Source: Christensenella hongkongensis
Lineage (GTDB): Bacteria; Bacillota; Clostridia; Christensenellales; Christensenellaceae
Length of the DNA: 64,000 nucleotides
Direction of reading: 5' to 3'
Assembly: GCF_000981035.1 (NCBI RefSeq)
Contig: NZ_LAYJ01000112.1
Coordinates: 53,985 to 117,984, forward strand
Numbering within the stretch: the first letter of the stretch is position 1; each line of letters begins with the position of its first letter. The translations under genes were made by a program, and so were the position numbers. Of the stretch, positions 16,651 to 26,212 are shown piece by piece. Below the pieces are notes generated by a model, which did not search any database, was not told the DNA's origin, and saw only the letters and a program-made list of their open reading frames with translations.

Positions 16651-17769
16651 ATGAAAAAAAGTATGATGTTTGTTGTAACTCTGGTGATTGCAGGACTGCT
16701 GCTGGTTTCGTGCGGGGCTCCTGCGGGGACAGCCACCGGCGCAGATGCGCCGGGCGATAAAACAACCGCTGCGGGCGGGGAGGACGAGCTTAATATTCTT
16801 TGCTTCCAGGGATATGCCGAAGATGGCTGGCTAAAGCCGTTTGAAGAGAAATACGGCTGCAAGGTAAACGCCACCTATGCCGGCACAGTGGAAGAAATGT
16901 TCACCAAAGCAATGGCGGGCGGAGCGGAATACGACCTGATCTCGATTGACTGCGGCAGCCTGCAACGGTATTACGACCAGGGGCTTATTCAGGAGATCGA
17001 CCAGAACAAGATCGCAAATTATGATAAGCTGAGCCAATTTTTCAAGGACGCCGATTACAAAATGATCGATGGAAAAATGTACCACATACCGATGTGCTGG
17101 GGCTCGAACAACATCGTATACAACAAAGCGGAAATGCCGGAGCTCCCCCAAAGCTGGAGCGTACTTTGGGATCCGCAGTATAAAGGCCAGGTTTCGATTA
17201 CGGATGAAGGCAACAACAATATTGTAGTCGTATCGATGGCGCTTGGGTTTGAGGATCCGTTCAACCTGACGGACGAACAATTTGCTCAGGTAAAGGAAAA
17301 GCTGACGGAGATTGCAAAAAATTGCAGAACCTTTACAAACGGTATCGACAACGAATTCCAGCTCCTGTCCACAGGCGAAACAAACGCTTCTATTTCAAGC
17401 TATGACTCCGGACTGATCCTGAAGCTGCGCGACGAAGCGCAGATGGACGTGGGAAGAATGATGCCCAAGGAAGGGATTTACGTATGGATCGACGGCTGGG
17501 CAATGCTTAAGGACGCGGCGCACCCGGACCTTGCAGAAAAATGGATGGACTGGATGCTGTCCGATGAAAACCAGCAGGCGCTTGCGGGCGCGGTCAGCTA
17601 TGGGGCGGTGACGCCGTCGGCCAAAGACGCGCTCGATCCGGATGTGGTATCCATGTGCTCGTACGATAATATTGACAACATAAAGGTTCCGGTATTTATC
17701 CTGAAGACGCCGGAGGACTTTGAAAAACGTACGGAGCTTTGGAACGAGATCAAGGCGGAAATCCAATAA
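16651..17769 (+). CDS. Spermidine/putrescine-type ABC transporter, substrate-binding lipoprotein
   Basis: Binding protein of 372 residues. The ATG at 16651 is preferred to 16642 because AAGGGG lies 9 bases upstream of it. The signal peptide ends LLLVSC with the lipid Cys at residue 21, then a Gly/Ala/Thr linker. The mature protein begins ELNILCFQGYAEDGWLKPFEEKYGCKVNATYAG, the PotD/SBP_bac_8 pattern. Context (LacI regulator, cupin isomerase) argues that the ligand may not be a polyamine; this subfamily also binds other small cations, sugars and phosphonates. Substrate unassigned. Confidence 0.85.
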   Translation: MKKSMMFVVTLVIAGLLLVSCGAPAGTATGADAPGDKTTAAGGEDELNILCFQGYAEDGWLKPFEEKYGCKVNATYAGTVEEMFTKAMAGGAEYDLISIDCGSLQRYYDQGLIQEIDQNKIANYDKLSQFFKDADYKMIDGKMYHIPMCWGSNNIVYNKAEMPELPQSWSVLWDPQYKGQVSITDEGNNNIVVVSMALGFEDPFNLTDEQFAQVKEKLTEIAKNCRTFTNGIDNEFQLLSTGETNASISSYDSGLILKLRDEAQMDVGRMMPKEGIYVWIDGWAMLKDAAHPDLAEKWMDWMLSDENQQALAGAVSYGAVTPSAKDALDPDVVSMCSYDNIDNIKVPVFILKTPEDFEKRTELWNEIKAEIQ

Positions 17770-17785
17770 ACCAATAGCATAAGGG

Positions 17786-17812
17786 GGGAGCGCAAAGCCT
17801 TTTGCGGCTCCC
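17786..17812 (+). promoter_or_regulatory. Intercistronic hairpin after binding-protein gene
   Basis: GGGAGC / GCTCCC outer stem with GCAAA / TTTGC inner pairing, no U-tract. Same position relative to the binding-protein gene as the hairpins at 8641 and 30334. Confidence 0.6.
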
Positions 17813-17845
17813 TCCAAAATTTGGACAGGGGGCAGGAGAGGCAAA

Positions 17846-18991
17846 ATGATAAAACAAAAATCAAACCAGGCTGTAATGGACGGCGAATATGAAATCAGGC
17901 TCGACCATATCAACAAAACCTATGGAAACTTTACGGCGGTGAAGGACAGCTCGTTTGGAATCAGGCATGGCGAATTTTTTTCGCTGCTTGGGCCTTCCGG
18001 CTGTGGAAAAACCACAACTCTTCGGATGATATCGGGGCTGGAGAACCCCACAAGGGGCAAAATATATCTTGCGGGTGCGGATGTTACGAATGTGCCGTCC
18101 CACCTGCGTAATGTGAATACGGTATTTCAGGACTATGCGCTGTTCCCGCACATGAATATTTACAAAAATGTGTATTTTCCACTGAAGATGCGAAATATCC
18201 GTCAAACGGATGCAGATCCGATGATACGCGAGATATTGGAGCTCGTGGAGATGCAGGATTTTGCGGAGCGGTTGCCCCAACAGCTTTCCGGAGGGCAGCG
18301 CCAGCGTATAGCGCTTGCCCGGTCGCTTGTAAACCGTCCGCGCGCCCTGCTTTTGGATGAACCGCTCGGCGCGCTGGACTTTAAGCTGAGGCTTGCGATG
18401 CAGACGGTGCTCAAGGATATCCAGAAAAATGTTGATATCACGTTCGTTTATGTCACGCACGACCAGACAGAGGCAATTACAATGTCGGACCGCATTTGCG
18501 TTATGAAGAACGGACTGATTCATCAAATCGATACGCCGACGGAAATATACAATCATCCGGCTACCAAATTTGTCGCAAATTTTATTGGGGAAATGAACTT
18601 CCTGGACGGAACGGTCGAAGAACTGGCGGGAGGCCAGGCGCGGGTTGCAACAGGCGCGGCCTCGGTATACGTGCCGGCAGGGCAAGGTTTTTGCGTGGGA
18701 GACCGCGTATGCGTAGGGTTCAGGCCGGAGCGCCTTTTTATCGGGGAGGAGCGCAGCGCCAATGCCAACGTTCTTTCCGGCGTTATCTCACGGATTGTGT
18801 TCCGCGGAAATGATTTTGACCTCGCGGTCAAAATCGGCGAAAACACGATACGGTATACGGAGAGCACCATCAACTATAAGCCAAGAACCGAAGGCGAAGG
18901 CATAAGGCTTTACTTTTATCCGCAGGACGCGGTGATTTTCCCAAGCGGCGAAGAGAAAGGAGAAGGCCATGAAAAGCTCGAAACAGCCTGA
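17846..18991 (+). CDS. Spermidine/putrescine-type ABC transporter, ATPase (PotA-like)
   Basis: ATPase of 381 residues. Walker A GPSGCGKT is at 49-56, the signature is [15 protein letters not shown], Walker B is [12 protein letters not shown], and the switch His is in [16 protein letters not shown]-terminal TOBE-type domain (about 290-370) is present, as in PotA/MalK-class ATPases where it can sense ligands. AGGAGAGG precedes the ATG. The 3' end overlaps the next permease gene by 23 bases. Confidence 0.92.
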   Translation: MIKQKSNQAVMDGEYEIRLDHINKTYGNFTAVKDSSFGIRHGEFFSLLGPSGCGKTTTLRMISGLENPTRGKIYLAGADVTNVPSHLRNVNTVFQDYALFPHMNIYKNVYFPLKMRNIRQTDADPMIREILELVEMQDFAERLPQQLSGGQRQRIALARSLVNRPRALLLDEPLGALDFKLRLAMQTVLKDIQKNVDITFVYVTHDQTEAITMSDRICVMKNGLIHQIDTPTEIYNHPATKFVANFIGEMNFLDGTVEELAGGQARVATGAASVYVPAGQGFCVGDRVCVGFRPERLFIGEERSANANVLSGVISRIVFRGNDFDLAVKIGENTIRYTESTINYKPRTEGEGIRLYFYPQDAVIFPSGEEKGEGHEKLETA

Positions 18992-19868
18992 GAGGATGGT
19001 TCTCGAAAACAATGGCAATCCGGGCCGGTTCAAGCGGTTTTTAATGGGCGTGCCGATTTCCGCATGGATGATTCTTTTTGTGCTGTTGCCGCTTTTTATA
19101 GCGCTGCGGTACAGCTTCTATCTCAAGGTGGGCGGGCAGATCGACCAGTCTGCATTCTCCGCTGACAATTATATTGAATTTTTTACCAATCCGATCTACA
19201 TTCCGATTTTTATCAAAACATTGCTGTACTCCCTGCTTGTGGCGGGAATCGCCCTTGGACTCGGATACCCGCTTGCCTATTTTGTATCGCGTAAAATGAA
19301 GCGTTTTCGAAACCAGGCGTATCTTATGGTACTTGTGCCGCTCTGGGTAAGCTATCTTGTGCGGATCATTGCATGGCGCACGATCCTTGGCAAGGTGGGG
19401 CTTATCAACTCGGTTTTGATGGGGCTTGGAATTGTTCAGGAGCCTGTTTCGTGGCTGATTTACAGCCCGTTCGCCGTGGTGATTACGCTTGTGCACCTGA
19501 CGCTGCCGTTTGTGTTTATTCCAATCTTCAATTCTCTGGAAAAAATTCCCAAAAACCTGCTTTCCGCTGCGTCTGACCTTGGAGCAAACAGCAGGCGGAC
19601 GTTTACAAACGTCATTTTCCCGCTGTCGCTGCCCGGGGTGCTCAACGGTTTCACCATGGCGTTTGTCATCGCGCTTGGCGATTATATTATTCCAAAGCAG
19701 CTGGGAGGTACGTCTATGACCATGATGGGAAGCCTCATCGCGGACCAGTTTGGCAATGCGTATAACTGGCCGCTTGGCAGCGCGCTTGGGTTTATCCTGT
19801 TTACGGTGGCGATCGTGATTCTGGCGTTGTCTACAAAACTGACGAAATCGGAGGGGAATCTGGAATGA
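18969..19868 (+). CDS. Spermidine/putrescine-type ABC transporter, permease PotB-like
   Basis: Membrane permease of 299 residues. The cytosolic N-terminal tail is followed by about six helices. The coupling segment reads [28 protein letters not shown], the EAA motif typical of PotB permeases. It begins inside the ATPase gene and ends overlapping potC by 4 bases, so all three are translationally coupled. AAAGGAGAAGGCC precedes the ATG. Confidence 0.92.
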   Translation: MKSSKQPERMVLENNGNPGRFKRFLMGVPISAWMILFVLLPLFIALRYSFYLKVGGQIDQSAFSADNYIEFFTNPIYIPIFIKTLLYSLLVAGIALGLGYPLAYFVSRKMKRFRNQAYLMVLVPLWVSYLVRIIAWRTILGKVGLINSVLMGLGIVQEPVSWLIYSPFAVVITLVHLTLPFVFIPIFNSLEKIPKNLLSAASDLGANSRRTFTNVIFPLSLPGVLNGFTMAFVIALGDYIIPKQLGGTSMTMMGSLIADQFGNAYNWPLGSALGFILFTVAIVILALSTKLTKSEGNLE

Positions 19869-20686
19869 AAAACGAACTTGCCATTGCCGCTCCGGCACAA
19901 AAAAAGAAAAAACCGGTTGGACTCGCCATCTATAGCATTGTGATTTTTGCGTTCCTGTACCTGCCGCTCGTGGTGGTGGTGCTGTTTTCCTTCAGCAGTT
20001 CTACGGCGAGCGTCGATTTCAGCAAAATGACGCTGGATTGGTATACCCAGGTATTCCAGAATGAAAAGATACTGAGCGCGTTGCAAAACTCGTTGTTCGT
20101 ATCCTGCGTGGCTGTCGCTTTTGCCGTAGTGGTGGGCACTGCGGGCGCGGTATTCCTGAACAGGGTAAGGTTCCGCGGGCAGAATGCGTTTCGCACCGTG
20201 GCAAACCTGCCGATTATCCTGCCGGGAATCATTGTCGGTATTTCGATTTTGCTGATGTTTTCAAGCGTGGGGATGAAGCTAAGCCTGTGGACTGTGCTTT
20301 TTGGCCACATGACCTTTACGACGGCGCAGGTGCTGATGCAGGTGTACGCGCGTCTGCAAAGGCTTTCGCCAAACCTGGAAAAAGCGGCCACAGACCTTGG
20401 GGCGACGCCCATGAAGGCGTTCTTTTATGTAACGCTGCCTATGATCAAGCGTGCGATCATAGGGGGAGCGCTGCTTGCGTTTACAATGTCGTTTGACGAG
20501 ATCATTATTACGTATTTCCTGACAAGTACGGAATCGACATTGCCGGTGTTTATTTACAGCTCGATCCGCTTTGGCATTTCGCCGGAAATTTATGCGATAT
20601 CCACGGTGGTATTGCTCATCTCTATTGTGCTTATCATATTTATGGCGAAATATACCGGAACGGAGGACGACCAGCTGGTCGTCTGA
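19865..20686 (+). CDS. Spermidine/putrescine-type ABC transporter, permease PotC-like
   Basis: Second permease, 273 residues. The EAA motif NLEKAATDLGATPMKAFFYVTLPMIKRAI is clear. The first helix follows a short basic tail (KKKKPVGLAIYSIVIFAFLYLPLVVVVLF). Its ATG overlaps the preceding stop (ATGA). Last gene of the operon; two terminator hairpins follow. Confidence 0.92.
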   Translation: MKNELAIAAPAQKKKKPVGLAIYSIVIFAFLYLPLVVVVLFSFSSSTASVDFSKMTLDWYTQVFQNEKILSALQNSLFVSCVAVAFAVVVGTAGAVFLNRVRFRGQNAFRTVANLPIILPGIIVGISILLMFSSVGMKLSLWTVLFGHMTFTTAQVLMQVYARLQRLSPNLEKAATDLGATPMKAFFYVTLPMIKRAIIGGALLAFTMSFDEIIITYFLTSTESTLPVFIYSSIRFGISPEIYAISTVVLLISIVLIIFMAKYTGTEDDQLVV

Positions 20687-20729
20687 ACGGGATTGGCCTC
20701 TTGTGATGTGGGTTAAGCCCCATAAAAGC

Positions 20730-20774
20730 ATCCAAAAAGCAGTTTTCCTAAAACAGGAAGCTGCTTTTTTGGAT
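20730..20774 (+). terminator. Rho-independent terminator after potC-like gene
   Basis: Long stem ATCCAAAAAGCAG...CTGCTTTTTTGGAT with a nested TTCCT/AGGAA hairpin and a T-run. Confidence 0.85.
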
Positions 20775-20831
20775 GGAATAAGATGGCGTCGATGGGAAAC
20801 GCTAAGCGGTTTTTTAAAAATCCTGACACAA

Positions 20832-20856
20832 AAAAGGCGGCTATGCCGCCTTTTCA
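20832..20856 (+). terminator. Second rho-independent terminator
   Basis: AAAAGGCGGC / GCCGCCTTTT stem with a 3-base loop, 60 bases after the first terminator. It is symmetric enough to work in both directions. Confidence 0.7.
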
Positions 20857-20859
20857 AAC

Positions 20860-21412
20860 GCATAATCCCGGCTGGCCGAATCTTCACATAAACACGTGCA
20901 TATAGATTCTCCACTCCGCATAGCGGATGATTCAGCGGGGATATGAGTGCTAATATCATAACCGCGAAAAAAGAATTCCTAACATTAAAATGAAAAAAAT
21001 CCTGTAAGGAAAAAACAGGTAACATTTCTGAAAGAGAAAGAGCCTTCTGCAGAAGGCCCTTACTACGGAAGAAAAATGAAAAAAATTATCGTAACGTAAA
21101 AACGGTGTTGTTTGTCTGCTGCCCTCCTAAAAAAATTTGCCTTTGGAGGGCAAAAGCGCAGTGCTTATGATGTAATTTTAACAGGAGACTGGTTTGGAAA
21201 CCGTTAAGAAAAATCAAAAAAACTGCTAAAATGTGTGGAATTCAAAAATTAAGGATATTTTTACCTGAATTGTGATTATATTAATACGAAGTAACGAAGA
21301 TTGGTGTATGTGAATTGGGGAATGATCACGAAAACAATTTTTCTAAAGACATATTGACATATCCTGAATCATATCAAAACGTCTGAGCAAGGCCTATGGG
21401 GGAGGCTAAGGA
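20860..21412 (+). other. Non-coding region upstream of the hybrid kinase
   Basis: No gene is seen. It holds a perfect 16-bp palindrome GCCTTCTGCAGAAGGC (21042-21057) and a hairpin GCCCTCC/GGAGGGC (21121-21151) in an otherwise AT-rich stretch. The last 60 bases include TTGACA (21354-21359), but no convincing -10 stands at the right spacing. The kinase ribosome site GGGGGAGG lies near 21398. The long leader might carry regulatory RNA structure, but no known class was recognised. Confidence 0.45.
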
Positions 21413-24400
21413 ATGGACAAGCAGGATTCATTGAAAACGATATTAAATCATTTATTGGATACAGCCGTCTATGTCATCCGGCAGGACAGCCACGGTATTT
21501 TATATTTCAATGACCGTGTGAAAACCGTCACGCCGGATATCGCGCTGGGGCAGGTTTGCCATGATGTTTGGGAAGGCTCTTGTGAGAATTGCCCGCTGAA
21601 GACAATGGATGGAAAGCAGAGCAATACCACCCTCAGCTTTGACGATCCTTTTGGAGAAGTTGTCAGTATCACGGCGACAGAAATGATGTGGGAGGAGGAT
21701 ATTCCCGCATACGTGATATCGGTCACTCCACAGGTGAAAACGAAAAAAGAGCAGGAACTGGAGCTTGCGTGTAAACAGCTTGTCGGCGTAACGGCACAGA
21801 TGTATCCGGTTGTGCTTTCTATCAACCTGACAAAAAATACTTATAATATCATAGAATACAGGGACGGCACGGCAACAAACAGGGAAAACCTTAAGGACGT
21901 TGACGCGCTGGTTGAAAATGCAATCCGTACCATTCATGTTGATTTCAGGGAAGAGTTCAGGAGAAGGTTTCGCAGGAAAGCTATTATCGAAGCCTTCCAT
22001 GCCGGCAAAACCGAAATTTATATGGAGCATAAGCAGCTTGGAGCAGACGGGGTTTACCATTGGACGTGCACCCATGTGCTTAAAACAGAAAACCCATACG
22101 ACGACGATATTCTGGAACTTACGCTGCATAAGAATATAGACGCGCAAAAGCGTATCGAGGAACAACTTCAGAATGCGCTTGATTTTGCGTGTGAAAGTGC
22201 GGGAGGAATTACCGGAAAATATCTTGTGACGGATCATGAGATATATACGCTGGAGATGAGCCGGAAATACGTAGATTATTTTGGTAAAAAATCTGCCGGC
22301 TATGCTGGCGGCATCTTAAAAGCGGTTCCTAAATGGGCGAAAAGGTATTTACACCGATTTTCCGATGCGGCAAAGAAAAGGGAAACCGTGTTTTTTGAGT
22401 TCCCGTACAAAAAAAACGGCAGGGACGTTTGGTTGCAGATGCAGGCGTCGTGTGTGGGAGAGCAGGACGGCTGGCCTGTATATTTTGGAACGATTATGGA
22501 TATTTCGGCGCGCAAGCAGCTGGAGCTTGAGCGTGAAGCAACGTATAACAGCCTGCCCGGTGGAATCGCAAAAATTGTAATTGACGACCAGTTTACGCTG
22601 GAAGAGGCAAACAATACATTTTACAGAATGCTGGGCATGAGCGAACAGGATTTTAAGGACGGATACTTATGCCACGTGTACGAGGAGGACAGGGCAGAAC
22701 TGGAAGCCACCGTGCGCGAGCAGGTGGAAAAGAAAAAATCAATTTTTGTCGAATACCGGATTCCAGACGCAACGGGCGAAATTTTATGGGTTCACGTAGA
22801 AGGAAGACGAATTGGCCGGAAAGGCAGGTATCCGGTTTACCTTACGGTTGTAATCAATATTACCGAACAAAAACGCGCACAGCTCGAACTGGAAAAAGAG
22901 CAGCTTAAATACCGCGTTGCCATCGAAACCTCGGCGGACGTGCTCTTTGAATATGTTGCGGAAACAGATACGTTTTACTCATATGAAAGCAACGAATACC
23001 CGGATGGCAGCGTGAGGACTGAAAAGAGAGTAATAGAGCATTATTTGAGGGACCTCGATAAGCTGGACATCATCTATCCGGACGATTTGAAAAATGTGCG
23101 CCGGATTATGCACGGCGGCGCGCACCGTATGGAAATCAGGTTGCGCAGGTCAGACGACCATAAATTTGCCTGGTTCTTTTTCCAGGGCGACGCGCTCCGC
23201 GAAAAAGGCAGGATAGTCCGTGTGATTGGAACGCTCAGGGACATCAGCCAGAGCAAAGAAAACGACGACCGGCGCGCTTATTTGCAGGAAATATGTAATT
23301 TTGTATGCAACAAGGACTACCAGCTTCTGGCGACGATTGATCTTCAAAGCGGGCATTATCATTGCGCCTTTCTGCCGGAGGGCGGCCCTTATTCGCGCGC
23401 ACCAAGGGACGGGTATTTTCAGGACGAGAGCGATTTGTTCGTCGGCAACAGCGTATATGAGGAAGACAAGGCCATGGCGCTTGAAGCGTTTCGCTTAGAG
23501 AATATTTTAGCGCATCTTGACGCCGGAGAACGGGAATATAGTATTTACTACAGGGTGATCGAGCATGACGGCAGCGTCCGCTGGAAGAGCCTGGCGTTTT
23601 CCTATTTTGGCAGCGACACATCTACGCTGCTGGCGGCGGCGCGGGATATCCAGGCGATTCAGGATACAAAATTAAAGGAACGGATCGCGAACCAGACGCT
23701 CGAAGTGGCGCTTGAACGTATTTATGACAAGGTAATGTACCTGAACCTCAGCCAGAAAAGGATTGAATTTATCAGGAGCCGGGGTACGTACGACTACTTA
23801 AAGAATCCGGAAGAGATGGAATTTGAAACGGATGTGCTGCCCAAAGTCCACCCTGCGGACAGGCAGGAGCTTTTCGAGAAGACAAGCAGGGATGCGCTTT
23901 TGGAGATGTTTGCGAAAGGGGAAAGTTCCGTATATGTGGAATCGCGCCGGATTGCAAAAGACGGGGAATATCATTGGACAGCGGTAAACGTCGTTAGAAT
24001 GGAGGACAGCGAGGACGGAAACATCATGGCGATGCTGCTTATTTCGACGATCGACGAGCGAAAGCTGATGGAGCAGGAGCGTGAAGAATTTGCCGCCGGC
24101 GTAGCAACCCTGTTTGAAGAGTCTGTGACGGTCAATGCCACGAAGGGCACTTATATATTGCGAAGGCTGCAGGATTCGTGGGACGATTTCAGCGAGCAGG
24201 GCGTTTATGAAAGCGATTTTGAAGATTATTGCGAGGGAAAGGTGCACCCGGAGGACAGGGGAGCGTTTCGGCAGGTGTTTTCGCTCGACGCAATCCGCGT
24301 CCAGCTAAAGGAGGGAATCGGGAAAGTACGGCGCGAGTTCCGGTTTCTTACCGGCGAAGGTTACCGTTGGATGGAAATGATTGCGGTTCCGGTACAAAAT

Positions 24401-26104
24401 ACGATTAACGAAGATGGTAAGGCGATCCTCATTTACCGCGATATCCATGCACTGAAAATCGCGCAGGAAGAACAAAAAACAGCAAACAGGCGTTTTTCGG
24501 TAGCTGTCAGCAGCCTTTACGACGTGATTTTTGAGGGAGACCTTGCCACGGGAAAGATGTATATCTGGCAAAACGATGGGGACATACTCAAAAAGGTGCC
24601 CGCAAGCTTCACCCTGGACCAGTATTTTGAAAAAATGGAGTGGGAAACAATTCATCCGGATTATCGTGCGGATTACAGGAAAGCGTTTCGTGCGGCGGCG
24701 CTTGTGCGCGCGTTTGAAAACGGGCAGCACGAGGTTTATCTGGAAGCGCCCCGCAGGATGGAGGACGGGAGTTACCGCTGGTATTCCATGCAGGCGCAGT
24801 TTGTGATGCGCGATGCCGGAGGCTTCCGTGTGATGCTTTATTTAAAAGACCTTGACGACGCTAAAAAAGAAGAGGAAAGCAAACGCAACGCGCTCATGGA
24901 CGCCCTTGCAATCGCAAAAGAGGCAAACAATGCCAAAACAGATTTCCTTTCCAGAATGTCGCACGATATCCGAACGCCCATGAATGCGATTATTGGCATG
25001 ACGCACCTTGCAAAAGTGGATGTGACGGATACGGCAAAGGTAGAGGAATGCCTTGGGCAAATCGACGTTTCAGCAAAATTTTTGTTATCCCTGATCAACG
25101 ATATCCTCGACATGTCGAAAATCGAAAGCGGCAAGATGGCAATCGTCAGGAAACGGTTCAGGTTTGGCGATTTGATCAATGGAATTTGCGCGGTGATGGA
25201 AGCGCAGGCAATACAGAGGAACCAAACGCTGACGGTATTGGTGGACGAACAGGTCGAAAAAACATATATTGGCGATCAGCTGCGCCTGAATCAGGTGCTG
25301 ATGAACCTGCTTTCCAACGCCCTTAAATATACGCACCGCGGCGGCCGCATTGCATTGCGTGTAAAAGTACTTTCCGAGGATAAGGAAACCTCGATGCTGT
25401 GTTTCGAGGTGGAAGACAATGGGATTGGAATGTCAAAGGAGTTTTTGGAAAGGCTCTACCATCCATTTGAACAGGAGGACGAGAGCGGAGGGCGTGTTTT
25501 TGAAGGGACGGGGCTTGGACTGTCGATTACGGAAAATCTGGTACACCTGATGAACGGGCATATTTATGTTCAGAGCGAACGGGGTAAGGGAAGTTTATTT
25601 ATGGTGAATCTGCCGCTTGGCCGCACAGAGCAAAAGGAAGCAAACGAAACTTTTTCTGCTGGATTTCATAACTGCGAACCGGGAAAAGCGGAAAACCAGA
25701 GCATGGAGTTCCATGGGGAACGGGTTTTGATCGTTGAAGATAACGAGATCAACCGCGATATTGCGATTGCGCTGCTTGAGATGAAGGATCTCGTTGTGGA
25801 CAGTGCCGGAAATGGCCTGGAAGCGGTGGAACGTTTTTCAAGTATGCCGGACGGGTATTACCAGGCGATTTTGATGGACATCAGGATGCCGGAGATGGAC
25901 GGAATAGAGGCAACCCAGAAAATCCGCGCTCTGGAAAGAACGGATGCGCGTACTGTGCCGATTATTGCGCTGACCGCGAACGCCTTTCAGGAGGAGATTG
26001 AGCATGCCAGGAGAATCGGAATGAGCGATTACCTTATAAAGCCGATCGATACGGAAGTGCTTTACCAGACGCTTGCGGAAGCAATTTACGGGAAACAGCG
26101 GTAA
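21413..26104 (+). CDS. Multi-PAS hybrid sensor histidine kinase with receiver domain
   Basis: Soluble protein of 1563 residues with no membrane helix or signal peptide. From the N-terminus there are about eight or nine PAS/PAC-like units (roughly residues 15-1165), marked by repeats such as DGVYHWTCTHVL, DGEYHWTAVNVV and DGSYRWYSMQAQF and by PAC-type ends (TIMDISARKQ, VVINITEQKR, GTLRDISQSK). Then come the phospho-acceptor SHDIRTPMNAIIG (His1184), the ATPase N-box MNLLSNALKYTHRGG, G-boxes VEDNGIGMS and GTGLGLSI, and a C-terminal receiver VLIVEDNEINRD with phospho-acceptor Asp1489 in LMDIRMPEMDG. The first unit has a CHDVWEGSCENCPL cysteine cluster that could bind metal or sense redox. No DNA-binding output gene is adjacent, so its partner is elsewhere. 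Confidence 0.9.
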   Translation: MDKQDSLKTILNHLLDTAVYVIRQDSHGILYFNDRVKTVTPDIALGQVCHDVWEGSCENCPLKTMDGKQSNTTLSFDDPFGEVVSITATEMMWEEDIPAYVISVTPQVKTKKEQELELACKQLVGVTAQMYPVVLSINLTKNTYNIIEYRDGTATNRENLKDVDALVENAIRTIHVDFREEFRRRFRRKAIIEAFHAGKTEIYMEHKQLGADGVYHWTCTHVLKTENPYDDDILELTLHKNIDAQKRIEEQLQNALDFACESAGGITGKYLVTDHEIYTLEMSRKYVDYFGKKSAGYAGGILKAVPKWAKRYLHRFSDAAKKRETVFFEFPYKKNGRDVWLQMQASCVGEQDGWPVYFGTIMDISARKQLELEREATYNSLPGGIAKIVIDDQFTLEEANNTFYRMLGMSEQDFKDGYLCHVYEEDRAELEATVREQVEKKKSIFVEYRIPDATGEILWVHVEGRRIGRKGRYPVYLTVVINITEQKRAQLELEKEQLKYRVAIETSADVLFEYVAETDTFYSYESNEYPDGSVRTEKRVIEHYLRDLDKLDIIYPDDLKNVRRIMHGGAHRMEIRLRRSDDHKFAWFFFQGDALREKGRIVRVIGTLRDISQSKENDDRRAYLQEICNFVCNKDYQLLATIDLQSGHYHCAFLPEGGPYSRAPRDGYFQDESDLFVGNSVYEEDKAMALEAFRLENILAHLDAGEREYSIYYRVIEHDGSVRWKSLAFSYFGSDTSTLLAAARDIQAIQDTKLKERIANQTLEVALERIYDKVMYLNLSQKRIEFIRSRGTYDYLKNPEEMEFETDVLPKVHPADRQELFEKTSRDALLEMFAKGESSVYVESRRIAKDGEYHWTAVNVVRMEDSEDGNIMAMLLISTIDERKLMEQEREEFAAGVATLFEESVTVNATKGTYILRRLQDSWDDFSEQGVYESDFEDYCEGKVHPEDRGAFRQVFSLDAIRVQLKEGIGKVRREFRFLTGEGYRWMEMIAVPVQNTINEDGKAILIYRDIHALKIAQEEQKTANRRFSVAVSSLYDVIFEGDLATGKMYIWQNDGDILKKVPASFTLDQYFEKMEWETIHPDYRADYRKAFRAAALVRAFENGQHEVYLEAPRRMEDGSYRWYSMQAQFVMRDAGGFRVMLYLKDLDDAKKEEESKRNALMDALAIAKEANNAKTDFLSRMSHDIRTPMNAIIGMTHLAKVDVTDTAKVEECLGQIDVSAKFLLSLINDILDMSKIESGKMAIVRKRFRFGDLINGICAVMEAQAIQRNQTLTVLVDEQVEKTYIGDQLRLNQVLMNLLSNALKYTHRGGRIALRVKVLSEDKETSMLCFEVEDNGIGMSKEFLERLYHPFEQEDESGGRVFEGTGLGLSITENLVHLMNGHIYVQSERGKGSLFMVNLPLGRTEQKEANETFSAGFHNCEPGKAENQSMEFHGERVLIVEDNEINRDIAIALLEMKDLVVDSAGNGLEAVERFSSMPDGYYQAILMDIRMPEMDGIEATQKIRALERTDARTVPIIALTANAFQEEIEHARRIGMSDYLIKPIDTEVLYQTLAEAIYGKQR

Positions 26105-26116
26105 GAAACGAAATAA

Positions 26117-26156
26117 AAAGAAAGAACGCCGGAAGTAACAAGGGCGTTCTTTCTTT
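26117..26156. terminator. Terminator after hybrid kinase
   Basis: Perfect 14-bp stem AAAGAAAGAACGCC / GGCGTTCTTTCTTT with a 12-base loop. It lies between convergent genes and probably acts both ways. Confidence 0.85.
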
Positions 26157-26212
26157 ATGTATGGGAATGTTGTGTATTGCGGTTAATCGTTTGCGCGCCC
26201 TATGGGCGGGCG

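Noticed and set aside
21354-21382. Promoter TTGACA directly upstream of the hybrid kinase
   Set aside because: No acceptable -10 hexamer stands 16-18 bases downstream, so it was not listed as a promoter.
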